Shown here: in pieces, positions 8,846-18,438 of the stretch
Position numbering within the stretch: the first letter of the stretch is position 1
Layout: each line of letters begins with the position of its first letter
From: an uncultured Lachnospiraceae bacterium
Lineage (GTDB): Bacteria > Bacillota > Clostridia > Lachnospirales > Lachnospiraceae
Length of the DNA stretch: 64,000 nucleotides
Reading direction: 5' to 3'
Assembly (NCBI GenBank): GCA_910586015.1
Contig: CAJUGJ010000018.1
Location: 10,760-74,759, forward strand
Program-made: the position numbers and the translations under genes
The notes under the pieces: model-generated
Database searches by the model: none
The model's input: the letters and a program-made list of their open reading frames with translations, nothing else
What the model was told of the DNA's origin: nothing

Positions 8846-10030
8846 CTATTTAAAAGTTACCTTAAAACTGCCATAAGCAGAAGGAAGCACTGGAGTGATT
8901 CCCTTAGAAACATTTGCTGCTATTCCTTTATACCGATAATAAATTGTACTTCCTTCTGGTGCAGAAGTTTTCGTTAGTTTTATCGGTGTATTCTTCTTTA
9001 CTGCTTTCCAAACAGCTTTTACAGGATCAAAGCTTTTTCCTGGTTTAACGATAGTATATTCATATATCAAAGAAGTTGAAGCATCTGAAAACTGTAAAAA
9101 CAGATATTTCGCGTCCTGTGTATAATGGCTTATTGTGGTTGGTGCTGCCTTTTGTGCTGGTATGGTTAAAGTTTGTGTCTTGGAATAAGGTACTGCTGCT
9201 GTAGCAATCTTTCGAAACAACACACTACCAGCTTGAGCGGATTTTCCATCTTTGTATAATGTATTTGGGAGTAAAGATTCTAATGTCATTGTCTTCATAC
9301 AATTTTTCCATGTGTTTCCGCCATCTAAGCTATACTCCATCTTTTCTGTTGTATTTAACTTTAATGTTTTCATATTAACAGAAACATTAGGTGCATTCCC
9401 ACGTTTTGTAATAGAAAGTGTTGCCTCTTTACTCGGACGAGAACCCGGATCTTGTGCTGATGTTCCGGGTGTCTGTGCTGTTCGAATTACAATTTTTGCA
9501 CCTTTCACACGAAATTGTTCCAAACTGCTTACAAATTGCTTATACTCTGCACTGCCCTCTTCTAATGAAACGGTATGCCAATTATAGTCGGTATTTTTTC
9601 TCCACTGGAAATATTCTGCATCTTCTGTATTAGAGATCGTAACCATTCCATCTACTTTATCAAATTTTACTTTGATGGTATTTTGTTTTGGAATTGTTAC
9701 TTCTGTAATTCTTGTGTCTGACCCTCCTTTAAAATAGAGAGTCTTATTACTGGTTGCCGCAATCCATGAAATATCGGTACAAGCATAACCTTCACTGTTT
9801 ACATAATACTCTAAAACATTCCAAGTTGACTTATTTGTGGAAAAATAAATGACAGAATTACCATTTGGTTTTAGTTTTAACTCTAACGCATTATAGTCTA
9901 TGGAAGCCACTTCCACCTGACTTGCATTGTCTGCGGCAAAAAGCGTTTCTGCCTTATTAAATCCTATACTAAAGCACGCAAGAGCCACAGTTAGAATTAA
10001 AATCATTCTTAATTTTCTAATTAACTTCAT
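8846..10030 (-). CDS. Secreted protein of unknown function (shorter tandem paralogue)
   Basis: The 394-residue protein starts with a Sec signal peptide (basic MKLIRKLRM, hydrophobic core to about residue 24, likely cleavage near LFAADNA). The mature part looks beta-rich. Its order of motifs matches the gene just upstream: DISWI, FQWRKN, DPGSRPSKE, YSLDGGNTW, LTIPAQ and YEYTIVK. It therefore appears to be a duplicated, shortened version. There is no LPxTG, lipobox or transmembrane tail, so it is probably released or wall-bound by its own domains. The start ATG follows AAGGAGGAG. Only 12 bases separate it from the larger paralogue, so they form an operon. No known domain is recognised. Confidence 0.6.
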   Translation of the reverse strand: MKLIRKLRMILILTVALACFSIGFNKAETLFAADNASQVEVASIDYNALELKLKPNGNSVIYFSTNKSTWNVLEYYVNSEGYACTDISWIAATSNKTLYFKGGSDTRITEVTIPKQNTIKVKFDKVDGMVTISNTEDAEYFQWRKNTDYNWHTVSLEEGSAEYKQFVSSLEQFRVKGAKIVIRTAQTPGTSAQDPGSRPSKEATLSITKRGNAPNVSVNMKTLKLNTTEKMEYSLDGGNTWKNCMKTMTLESLLPNTLYKDGKSAQAGSVLFRKIATAAVPYSKTQTLTIPAQKAAPTTISHYTQDAKYLFLQFSDASTSLIYEYTIVKPGKSFDPVKAVWKAVKKNTPIKLTKTSAPEGSTIYYRYKGIAANVSKGITPVLPSAYGSFKVTFK

Positions 10031-10042
10031 GGGCTCTCCTCC

Positions 10043-12613
10043 TTAATTTCCGGATGTATCTGCCGATGCCGCTTTTAAAATGGTCAGCTTACATCCTGTC
10101 GAAATTTCAAATCCATTACTGAGTTTAATAATTACATTATTAGTACTGGTTGATTGTCCAACTCCATTTGCATCTGCTTTTAACAAATTGATCTTTTTAT
10201 TCGAAAGCGTAATCGTAATTGTATTTCCAGATACACTTGCTTCATGAAGAATACTTTGAGTTCCCCATATAACATCTGAAACACCCACACTATAACCAGA
10301 GTCAGCTTTTGTAAGTGTCAACTTATAGGTATTAACTGGAGTAGTCACACTATTGACTAACTTACCATTTTCATCATATTCGTTCTTAGTTGTACTTTCG
10401 GTTAAACTGCCCTCTGTAATTGTCCATGCAATCGGTGCAGCATCTAATGTTGCAGTTTCTTTTAATGTCATATAAACCTGATTTGTTAAAACTTCTCCAT
10501 TTTTCAAAGTGATGATAAATGGCTGTTTTGTATTGGTAGTCTTAATTGACGTTTCATCTTCAAACTTATCTACATGAATTGTAACATAGGCACGTCTCGC
10601 CTGCATACCTTCACTATTGGTATAATCTTCATAGCAAATCATTGCATCTGGTGCATTGGCACTAGAATATGCCTGATATGCTCTTTTTTCTGCATCATCT
10701 GCTTTTTCACCTGAATTACGTGAAAATTCTGCAACATTGAGCGTATACGCATCATACGTAATCTTGTCTATGGTATTTGGAGTAGTTGTTTCTTGACCGA
10801 TTGTTGTGCCATCCATTATATTCTTTGTTCCAAAGTCAAGGATAAATTTAAAATACGTATCATCCTGTGTTTCCTTTGATTTATAAAGGCGTTCAAAAGC
10901 GGTCATATAACTGTCATAATATTCTCCATAGTTGCTCTTATCATAGGAAGATGGAGTGGTTGCTTTACTAGATGGATACAAATACAAAAGAATTCCTGCT
11001 GTATCTGTACTTACAATCTCTTCACCATTTGCTAAAACAAGTTTCGCATATAATTTTTCTTCTAAAGCAGAAGATAATTGATCTAATCCAGCGGTTGAGG
11101 TAATTTTTGTTGTAATAATGTATGCTCTTTCTGTTCCAGCCGCTCCTGAATCATTATTTTTAGCAACTGTACTACTACACTCTGCTGTTCCTACTACATT
11201 TCCATAAGAATTTAAGAATGTAATGGAAGATACTGTAGTTTTTGTATAGCTGAAAATAGTAAATTCTTTTGTCTTTCCATAATTTCCAGCATGAATTGTT
11301 CCTGCCGGAGCGACAACTGTAGTTACACCTGTCAGTTGTGTTCCATCTGGATAAGAAATTCCATCATCTCCAGTAATTTTTACAGAATCTGAAGCAAGTG
11401 CAAAATCCTCTTTACCTAAAGAAGAAACGGATTTTTTACGAATATAAATCTGACTTCCAACTGGTGCTTTTGTTTTGTTTAAAGATACTGGTGAACTAGA
11501 AGTTAAGCTGCTCCATGTCATATTTGAATAATCAGGCTCTGCCTGTACATCCTCTTTTTTGACAATACTATATTCATAAGGAGAAGAACTAGAAGCTGCC
11601 TTTACCAAAAGTTCTAATGAAGAAGAACTGGTATAGGAAATACTTGCTCCAATTGTATCTTTATCCGGTGCTTTATCTTGAGCTGGTATTGTAATTGTCG
11701 TCAATTTTGATTCTTGGGTAGAAGCGGTTGCTTTCTTTTTAAACTGAATGGAAATATCCTTTGTTTCCTTACCAGAAGTCTTTACTGCTGTTCCTGAATA
11801 TAATGCTTCTGGTGCAAGTTCTGTTAAGGAATAATTTTTTGTAGAATTAATTTCTTTCCACTCTTCTTCTTGTGTGGTGTTTCCATCTTCGTCTAATGTT
11901 ACAAGTCGATACTGCATACCACTTTTTAAGGATACCATAAAGTTACTTGCATTTATAGAAATAGATGGTGCTGCTGACTTTGCTGGTACTTTCACTTTGA
12001 TTTCCTTACTTGGGCGAAGACCAGGACTGGTTTGAGATGTGCCGTTTTCTGGAGCTAGACGAAAATATAAAGTAGCTCCATTTACAATAAGATAGCTTAA
12101 ATCTCTATTTGTAGTTTGCTTATTCCACTCACTCCAAATGGTACTATTATTCTTTCTCCACTGAATCGTTCTGCTTCCTGCATTTGTAAATGATACAGGG
12201 TATTCAGAACTTGCACGATAAGTTGCCTTTAGATTTGTTATTTGTTTTGGTAAGACAACAAGTCCTGCGTCTGTTGATACATCCCCTTTGAAACTAAGTT
12301 GATAGTTCGTCGATACACTGATCCATGAAATGTCTACTGTAATTCTTCCATTTTGAAATCCCTGAAATTCTTCCCACTTCTTTTGTTTTGAATCGGAAAG
12401 GTAGAGTTTAGAGTCAGAGTTGGCGGATTGAAATGTAATAGTACTTTCGTCGTAGTTGATTTCCACAATCGTCAACTGTTTTCCAGATGCAGCGATTCCA
12501 TGAATACCAACAGTCAAACTAATTAATACTGCTACTAATGCTATTGCAGCAATGCTAAAATACATTTTTCTATGCTGCTTTAAACACTGCCCCTTATTAT
12601 TTTGTTCTTTCAC
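10043..12613 (-). CDS. Large secreted or membrane-tethered protein of unknown function (longer tandem paralogue)
   Basis: The 856-residue protein has a basic N-terminus and one hydrophobic segment (about residues 19-42), which is either a signal peptide or an uncleaved anchor. Residues about 45-430 repeat the domain order of the downstream paralogue: DISWI, IQWRKN, SPGLRPSKE, TTITIPAQ, PYEYSIVK. The C-terminal half (about 430-856) is extra, rich in Thr/Ser/Lys and beta-strand patterns. No enzyme motif is visible. The GTG start lies eight bases from AGGGGG. The first gene of a two-gene operon; a surface or matrix role is only inference. Confidence 0.6.
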   Translation of the reverse strand: MKEQNNKGQCLKQHRKMYFSIAAIALVAVLISLTVGIHGIAASGKQLTIVEINYDESTITFQSANSDSKLYLSDSKQKKWEEFQGFQNGRITVDISWISVSTNYQLSFKGDVSTDAGLVVLPKQITNLKATYRASSEYPVSFTNAGSRTIQWRKNNSTIWSEWNKQTTNRDLSYLIVNGATLYFRLAPENGTSQTSPGLRPSKEIKVKVPAKSAAPSISINASNFMVSLKSGMQYRLVTLDEDGNTTQEEEWKEINSTKNYSLTELAPEALYSGTAVKTSGKETKDISIQFKKKATASTQESKLTTITIPAQDKAPDKDTIGASISYTSSSSLELLVKAASSSSPYEYSIVKKEDVQAEPDYSNMTWSSLTSSSPVSLNKTKAPVGSQIYIRKKSVSSLGKEDFALASDSVKITGDDGISYPDGTQLTGVTTVVAPAGTIHAGNYGKTKEFTIFSYTKTTVSSITFLNSYGNVVGTAECSSTVAKNNDSGAAGTERAYIITTKITSTAGLDQLSSALEEKLYAKLVLANGEEIVSTDTAGILLYLYPSSKATTPSSYDKSNYGEYYDSYMTAFERLYKSKETQDDTYFKFILDFGTKNIMDGTTIGQETTTPNTIDKITYDAYTLNVAEFSRNSGEKADDAEKRAYQAYSSANAPDAMICYEDYTNSEGMQARRAYVTIHVDKFEDETSIKTTNTKQPFIITLKNGEVLTNQVYMTLKETATLDAAPIAWTITEGSLTESTTKNEYDENGKLVNSVTTPVNTYKLTLTKADSGYSVGVSDVIWGTQSILHEASVSGNTITITLSNKKINLLKADANGVGQSTSTNNVIIKLSNGFEISTGCKLTILKAASADTSGN

Positions 12614-12702
12614 GGACGTATCCCCCTTTCTTTGTTTTTATTTTTGGATTTGATAGAGTTTTTATCATCTTAACTATATAAATCCTTTTTAGGATTATCG
12701 AC

Positions 12703-12742
12703 AAGAGAGTCAGAAAACTTTAGTTTGTTTTCTGACTCTCTT
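12703..12742. terminator. Terminator hairpin after the first chemoreceptor gene
   Basis: A perfect 16-bp stem has arms 12703-12718 (starting AAGAGAGTCAG) and 12727-12742, with an 8-base loop. It lies 12 bases past the stop of the minus-strand chemoreceptor gene and upstream of the secreted pair. The T-tract is weak, but the stem is very strong. Confidence 0.65.
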
Positions 12743-12754
12743 AAGTAATATCTT

Positions 12755-14449
12755 TTATTTTAACTGAAACATTCCAACTAAATCCGATACCATAGAAGCC
12801 TGTGCAGAAAGCTCTTCACTGGTTGCAGAAGTTTCTTGTGCAGTAGCTGAATTAGCTTGTACGACTTCTGATATATGATTTACTCCAATTTCTGCCTGCA
12901 CCATTGCCTGTGCTTGATCTTTGGCAATATCACTTAAATTTTTTGAACTTTCTGCGATCTTTTCAATTCCATCGACCATTTTTTGAAGAGAATTTGCTGC
13001 ATTGGTTGCTGCTTGATTTCCCTCTTCCATTTCTTCAATTGTGCTTTCAATCAATTTTCTGGTATTCACTGCCGATTTTGTACTTTGTTCAGCAAGACTT
13101 CCAATTTGTTCTGCTACAACAGAAAAGCCTTTTCCTGCCTCTCCTGCTCTTGCCGCTTCAATCGCTGCATTTAATGATAAAAGATTGGTTTGAGAAGCAA
13201 TATCTTCGATCTCTGAAATAATATTTCCAATCTTTTGGGAAGTTTCATTAATTCGCTCCATTGCTTTTACCATAACTTCCATCTCTTCTCTACCTTTATC
13301 TGCTTCAACTGCATACCTCTTTGCTTCAACATAAGAGGACTCTGCGGTTTCGGCTGCCTTCTCTACTCCATTTGTAATATCAGTAATCGTAGCATGTAAC
13401 TCTTCTACTGAACCTGCTTGATCCATAGCTCCTTCTGCAAGATTTTGTGACGCCTGTGCCATATTGCTTGCTCCAGCAGAAACTTGTACCGATGCTTCCT
13501 CAATTCTTTTTAATGTTTCATTCATCTTATGATTCATCGCTATCATAGAATCACGTATATTTGAAAATTCTCCTACATACTGTTGTGGAATTTTTGTTTC
13601 TGTCCCGAAATTACCTGTAGCCATTTCCTCTAAGAAATTGCCTGCATCTTTGATAATTAAGCTAAGAGTATTTGCCATATTTACTGTTTCTTTTGCCATA
13701 TCTGCTACTTCATCCTCTGTATCTGTTTTAGGAAATGGATCGGATAGATTACCCATAGCAAATGTTTTCAGACGTTTTGAAAGAGCTCCTAATGGATCTG
13801 CAATTCCTTTTGAAATTTTCTCTCCCAACAACACAGAAAATATAAATACAAAAATAATTATAAGAGCAATCACAATTATAAGAACAATTCTTATAATTGC
13901 CAACTTTTCATCTAGCTCATTTCCAGTATTTACATTTAACTCCATAAGTTCATTTAAAGAAGTATTTACTTCTTCGTATAATGAGGCAAGTTCACTTGCT
14001 GCTCTTGCCTGAGCTTGACTTCTTTTTTCAGAATCATTTGTATTTCCCAGTTCTATAATTTCATTATCTAAATCCCAATATTTTGTTAATATTTTCTCTG
14101 CTTCATTATAAGCAATATTCTCTTTCTCTGCGGTCAAAGTATTTTTTATCTTTTTAAAATATTCATTAAAAGATTCTTTTTGCCGAAGATGAGTGTTGAT
14201 TCCCCCCTGAACAATACTTTCATCTGCATAAGAAATAATTTGTCTGGTTGCACTTCTCGCCTCTGATAATGCCAATCTTGCATTGCCAATATCACCTTGC
14301 GAAAACCCATAATTTTTTAGGGCAAAAGCATACTGTCCAGAGATATAAATCATAGCTATACAGCTTGCAACAGCAACAATACTTATAATACTACTGATCA
14401 GAATGAAGGACAATGTCAGCCTTTTCTTAATGTTCATTTTTTTTAACAT
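12755..14449 (-). CDS. Methyl-accepting chemotaxis protein
   Basis: The 564-residue receptor has an N-terminal transmembrane helix (about 12-36), an extracytoplasmic four-helix-bundle-like sensor (about 37-185), a second transmembrane helix (about 186-210), a HAMP-type linker (GALSKRLKTFAMGNLSDPF) and the conserved signalling hairpin (IASQTNLLSLNAAIEAARAG, then GFSVVAEQI). The hairpin binds CheA/CheW and methylation helices flank it. It starts at an ATG with AAGGAGG upstream. It is a close paralogue of the receptor at 20948-22657, and the two sensor domains are alike. The ligand is unknown. Confidence 0.93.
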   Translation of the reverse strand: MLKKMNIKKRLTLSFILISSIISIVAVASCIAMIYISGQYAFALKNYGFSQGDIGNARLALSEARSATRQIISYADESIVQGGINTHLRQKESFNEYFKKIKNTLTAEKENIAYNEAEKILTKYWDLDNEIIELGNTNDSEKRSQAQARAASELASLYEEVNTSLNELMELNVNTGNELDEKLAIIRIVLIIVIALIIIFVFIFSVLLGEKISKGIADPLGALSKRLKTFAMGNLSDPFPKTDTEDEVADMAKETVNMANTLSLIIKDAGNFLEEMATGNFGTETKIPQQYVGEFSNIRDSMIAMNHKMNETLKRIEEASVQVSAGASNMAQASQNLAEGAMDQAGSVEELHATITDITNGVEKAAETAESSYVEAKRYAVEADKGREEMEVMVKAMERINETSQKIGNIISEIEDIASQTNLLSLNAAIEAARAGEAGKGFSVVAEQIGSLAEQSTKSAVNTRKLIESTIEEMEEGNQAATNAANSLQKMVDGIEKIAESSKNLSDIAKDQAQAMVQAEIGVNHISEVVQANSATAQETSATSEELSAQASMVSDLVGMFQLK

Positions 14450-14602
14450 TACTAAATTCCTCCTTGAGCATCTTTCTATATGGTTTGTAGAAAATTTTTG
14501 GCAGACTCCACATTCCTTCGAAAATAGCTTTCAAGTTATTTTTATTGTATTGTTACAATTGACAATCACCCCCATTTTTCTTCTGATGACAAGTTGTTTT
14601 TT

Positions 14603-14631
14603 ATTATACACTTCCCCCTTTCTCTTTTCAA
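14603..14631 (-). promoter_or_regulatory. SigA-type promoter for the first chemoreceptor
   Basis: On the minus strand TTGAAA (14631-14626), a 17-base spacer and TATAAT (14608-14603) match the vegetative consensus at 11 of 12 positions. The leader to the ATG at 14449 would be about 150 bases; no known riboswitch motif was seen in it. Confidence 0.75.
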
Positions 14632-14747
14632 GATTATAAAAGATTTATTTTATTTCTCCTTTAATTTGATCTATAATAGAAAGTAATGTATAGGTTTTTG
14701 TAAAAATGAATACATTATTACGAATCGCTTTATTTTAGGAGGTCATA

Positions 14748-16505
14748 ATGAAGAAACGTAACAACATTATCATTCATTTCTGCTTTTTTCTGACTTTAAT
14801 AAGTTCTATCCTTTCTTTAAATGGATGTGATAAAAAACAGCAGGAACAAAGTCCCCAAAAATCATTTTTAGAGTTTACAAATGAGATCTTTCGAGAACAA
14901 GTTACTTCTGATACGATTTCATTACACTATGTTCTTGCAGATCCCAAAAATTTTGGAATTGGGGAGATAACCCCTTCGCTTGGTGAATTTAGTGCAAAAC
15001 AAATGCAAGAAAATGCTTCTATCTGTAAGGAATATCTTACTACCTTAAAGTCATATGATTATGAACAATTAACAAAAGAAGAACAACTTATCTATGACTG
15101 CCTAAAATCCTCATTAGAATTAGATAGCTCTATGGCAGATGATATTTATTTACAGGAAGCTCTAGGCCCTACTTCTGGTCTTCAAGCACAGCTTCCAATT
15201 CTCTTTGCAGAATATGCCTTTAACAGTAAAAAGGATATTGAAGATTATATTTTACTTCTTTATGATTTAGGTCGTTACTATTCAGAAGTTGAAGAATTTG
15301 AACGTGAAAAATCAAAACGTGGATATTTTATGAGTGATGAAACAGCAGACGCTATTATTAAACAATGTCAATCCTTTATTGAAAATCCAGAACAGAATTT
15401 TTTAATCCAATGTTTTTCTGAAAAATTAAATGATGTAAAAGAATTAAGTAAAGACGATAAAATTTTATTAGAGGAAAAAAATCGGGATGCTGTTTTAGAA
15501 TCTGTAATTCCTGCCTACCAAAGTCTCATTGATACTTTAACTGCCCTAAAGGGAACAGGAAAGAGTACAAGGGGATTATGTGGATATGATGGTGGTAAAA
15601 AATACTATGAAAAAATGGCACAGTCAAATACAGGTTCCTCTAAATCTGTAAAAGAAATGAAACAGGCTTTAAATAATGAATATAAAGCTTGTATGACAAC
15701 GATGGCAATGCTTCAGCAAAAGAATCCAAACATTTTAGATGAGTTTGATTCTATTCAATATCCTGTAAATGAACCAAAAGAAATTATCGAATATCTTAAA
15801 AAAGCAATTCAAAATGATTTTCCACTCTTAGAGGAAGTTTCTTATTCTATAAAATATTTTCATGAATCTTTACAGGACCATCTAAATCCTGCCATGTATT
15901 TGATTCCGCCTATTGACGATGCCAACCAGAATAATATTTATATTAATCCAAAATCACAAAATCAAAATGAACAACTCTTTTCTACACTTGCACATGAAGG
16001 ATATCCCGGACATCTCTATCAAAACGTCTATCTTAGAAAGATTAATCCTGCTCCTATTAGAAGGCTACTATCTCCTACAGGCTATGAAGAAGGATGGGCA
16101 ACTTATGTAGAGGCATATTCCTATGAACTAGCAGGATTAGAGGAATCTATGGCAACTTTATTAAGTGCTAATACGATTGCATTTCAATGTTTATATTCTC
16201 TTACTGATATTGGAATTAATTATGATGGATGGGATTTGAATGATACTCTTTCTTTTTGGATGCCTTTAGGAATCGATAGAGAAACTGTAGAAGAAATTTA
16301 TCTTTCTATGGCATCGGAACCTTGTGTTTATCTTCCATATGCGATTGGCTGTCTAGAGTTTTTAGAACTCAGAGAAAGTGCAGAAGATGAATTAGGAGAT
16401 AAGTTTTCTCTTAAAGAATTCCATACCTTTTTAATGAATCTTGGACCTGCACCATTTGATATTATTGAGGAGCATATGGAACAATGGATTGATACAATAA
16501 AATAA
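14748..16505 (+). CDS. DUF885-family lipoprotein (putative metallopeptidase)
   Basis: The 585-residue protein begins with a lipoprotein signal peptide whose lipobox is LSLNGC (Cys at residue 27), so it should be anchored on the outer face of the membrane. The DUF885 signature HEGYPGHLYQ occurs near residue 418, followed by EEGWATYVEAY near residue 450. This resembles the HExxx(G)H zinc site plus downstream glutamate of gluzincin-like peptidases. The reaction of DUF885 proteins is not established. Start ATG five bases after AGGAGG. It is monocistronic and divergent from the chemoreceptor gene. Confidence 0.85.
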   Translation: MKKRNNIIIHFCFFLTLISSILSLNGCDKKQQEQSPQKSFLEFTNEIFREQVTSDTISLHYVLADPKNFGIGEITPSLGEFSAKQMQENASICKEYLTTLKSYDYEQLTKEEQLIYDCLKSSLELDSSMADDIYLQEALGPTSGLQAQLPILFAEYAFNSKKDIEDYILLLYDLGRYYSEVEEFEREKSKRGYFMSDETADAIIKQCQSFIENPEQNFLIQCFSEKLNDVKELSKDDKILLEEKNRDAVLESVIPAYQSLIDTLTALKGTGKSTRGLCGYDGGKKYYEKMAQSNTGSSKSVKEMKQALNNEYKACMTTMAMLQQKNPNILDEFDSIQYPVNEPKEIIEYLKKAIQNDFPLLEEVSYSIKYFHESLQDHLNPAMYLIPPIDDANQNNIYINPKSQNQNEQLFSTLAHEGYPGHLYQNVYLRKINPAPIRRLLSPTGYEEGWATYVEAYSYELAGLEESMATLLSANTIAFQCLYSLTDIGINYDGWDLNDTLSFWMPLGIDRETVEEIYLSMASEPCVYLPYAIGCLEFLELRESAEDELGDKFSLKEFHTFLMNLGPAPFDIIEEHMEQWIDTIK

Positions 16506-16528
16506 TTAGAAAATCTTTGGAGAAACGA

Positions 16529-16557
16529 TTGACATTTACAAGCAAGACACTTATACT
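16529..16557 (+). promoter_or_regulatory. SigA-type promoter of pckA
   Basis: TTGACA (16529-16534), a 17-base spacer and TATACT (16552-16557) form a near-consensus promoter 138 bases before the pckA ATG. The leader contains two short hairpins, 16562-16584 (GTGGT/ACCAC) and 16632-16653 (CCCAT/ATGGG). Neither matches a riboswitch class I know. Confidence 0.8.
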
Positions 16558-16694
16558 TAAAGTGGTGCAAATTTTAAGTACCACAATAAGCAGCTTTAAC
16601 GATAGAGTGTATTTAAAAATGTGGTCGTAGTCCCATTCGCTTTATAGGATGGGTTAAGACAGTAGTTCACAAGAACAATAGGAGGAATGTGATT

Positions 16695-18368
16695 ATGTCA
16701 ACAAAGGCTTATTACAAGCATGACGAAATCGGTACAGGCAAGCCTGGATTTTCCAAAACCCGTTCGATCATCGAAGCAGCTTTCTACGGAAACAATGTCG
16801 TAAAGGTAAATACTTTAAAGGAAGCATACGAACTTGCAAAAAATTCTCCTGGTACGATTGTTACAGATATGCCGGTTTATAGAGGAGAAGAATTCGGTCT
16901 TGAAAAAGATGCAAAAGTTTTATTATTCAACGATGGTTCTATTACTGGACGTTATGCAGCAGCAAGAAGAGTTGCAGGTGAACCGGGTGTTAACTGTGAT
17001 GAACTTGACAAGATGACAATGGATGCCATTTATGATACTCGTTGGACGACCATGTATCATGCAGAAGTTTTTGTAGGTCTTGATCCTGAATTCATGGTAA
17101 AAGCACATCTGCTTATTCCAGAAGGAGAAGAAAACCTTCTTTATTCTTGGATGTTAAATTTCCAATACATGTCGGATGAATATGTAAAGATGTATAAGAA
17201 TTCTAAACCAGTAGGTGATGGAAAAGAACCTGATATCTATATTTTCTCTAATCCTCAATGGAGAGGAACAGATAAGAAGGGCTATGATCCAAAGTGTCTA
17301 TGTTACTTTAATACAGATACCAACTGTGCAGCAATTCTTGGTATGAGATATTTTGGCGAACATAAAAAAGGTACACTTACGATTGCTTGGGCAATTGCAA
17401 ACCGTAATGGATATGCTTCTTGTCATGGTGGTCAGAAGGAATACACCTTATCAGATGGCAGCAAATATGTTGCATCTGTCTATGGTCTTTCCGGATCTGG
17501 TAAGTCTACTTTAACTCATGCAAAACACGATGGCAAATATGAAATTAAAGTATTGCATGACGATGCTTTCATTATTAATAGTGATACTTGTGCATCCATC
17601 GCATTAGAGCCTACTTACTTTGATAAGACTGCTGATTATCCTGTAGGCTGTGAAGCAAATCAGTATCTTTTAACTTCCATGAATAATTCTGCTACTTTAG
17701 ATGAAGATGGAAAAATTCAGATTGTAACCGAAGATATTCGCAACGGAAACGGACGTGCAATCAAATCAAAACTTTGGTCACCAAACCGTGTAGATAGAAT
17801 TGATGCCCCGGTTAATGCAATCTTCTGGATTATGAAAGATCCTACTATCCCTCCGGTTGTTAAATTAAAGGGTGCTTCTTTGGCATCTGTTATGGGTGCG
17901 ACACTTGCAACAAAGAGATCTTCCGCAGAACGTCTTGCAGAAGGTGTAGATCCAAATAAATTAGTTGTTGTTCCTTATGCTAATCCATTTAGAACTTATC
18001 CACTTTCTAACGACTATGAGAAATTTAAGAAATTAGTTGCAGAAAAGAACGTAGATTGCTATATCATCAATACTGGTGATTTCATGGGCAAGAAAGTAAA
18101 ACCAGCTGATACACTTGGAATTCTTGAAACTATTGTTGAAAATAAAGCGGAATTTAAACCTTGGGGTCCATTCTCTGATATTGAAATTATGGATTGGGAA
18201 GGCTTTATTCCAGATATGAATGATGCAGAATATCTGACTCAGTTAAAAGCTCGTATGAGTGACCGTGTCAATGAAGTTGCAGCATTTGCAGAAGAAAAAG
18301 GCGGTTATGACAAACTTCCAGATGACGCATTAGAAGCTTTAAAGAAAGTCGTTTCAGAATTAGGTTAA
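16695..18368 (+). CDS. pckA: Phosphoenolpyruvate carboxykinase (ATP)
   Basis: The 557-residue enzyme interconverts oxaloacetate plus ATP and PEP plus CO2 plus ADP. It shows the kinase-1a P-loop GLSGSGKSTLTHAKHD near residue 265 and the metal-binding LHDDAF just after it; length and motifs fit the ATP-dependent class, not the GTP class. In fermenting Clostridia it often runs in the CO2-fixing direction to make oxaloacetate; that direction is inference. A GTG at 16689 is in frame, but the ATG at 16695 sits nine bases from AGGAGG and is preferred. It has its own promoter and terminator. Confidence 0.95.
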   Translation: MSTKAYYKHDEIGTGKPGFSKTRSIIEAAFYGNNVVKVNTLKEAYELAKNSPGTIVTDMPVYRGEEFGLEKDAKVLLFNDGSITGRYAAARRVAGEPGVNCDELDKMTMDAIYDTRWTTMYHAEVFVGLDPEFMVKAHLLIPEGEENLLYSWMLNFQYMSDEYVKMYKNSKPVGDGKEPDIYIFSNPQWRGTDKKGYDPKCLCYFNTDTNCAAILGMRYFGEHKKGTLTIAWAIANRNGYASCHGGQKEYTLSDGSKYVASVYGLSGSGKSTLTHAKHDGKYEIKVLHDDAFIINSDTCASIALEPTYFDKTADYPVGCEANQYLLTSMNNSATLDEDGKIQIVTEDIRNGNGRAIKSKLWSPNRVDRIDAPVNAIFWIMKDPTIPPVVKLKGASLASVMGATLATKRSSAERLAEGVDPNKLVVVPYANPFRTYPLSNDYEKFKKLVAEKNVDCYIINTGDFMGKKVKPADTLGILETIVENKAEFKPWGPFSDIEIMDWEGFIPDMNDAEYLTQLKARMSDRVNEVAAFAEEKGGYDKLPDDALEALKKVVSELG

Positions 18369-18374
18369 TATAGT

Positions 18375-18428
18375 AAAAAGGAGCTGTCGCATTGAGAAGT
18401 TTAATACTTACTACGATAGCTCCTTTTT
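18375..18428. terminator. Bidirectional terminator between pckA and the solute-binding lipoprotein
   Basis: Arms 18375-18389 (AAAAAGGAGCTGTCG) and 18414-18428 (CGATAGCTCCTTTTT) pair with one wobble and carry A/T runs at both outer ends. It therefore serves pckA on the plus strand and the ABC lipoprotein gene on the minus strand. It belongs to a family of similar hairpins in this window. Confidence 0.88.
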
Positions 18429-18438
18429 ATTTACACTA

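Noticed and set aside
16506..16694. Riboswitch in the pckA leader
   Set aside because: Only two short hairpins are present, and no recognised ligand-binding core.
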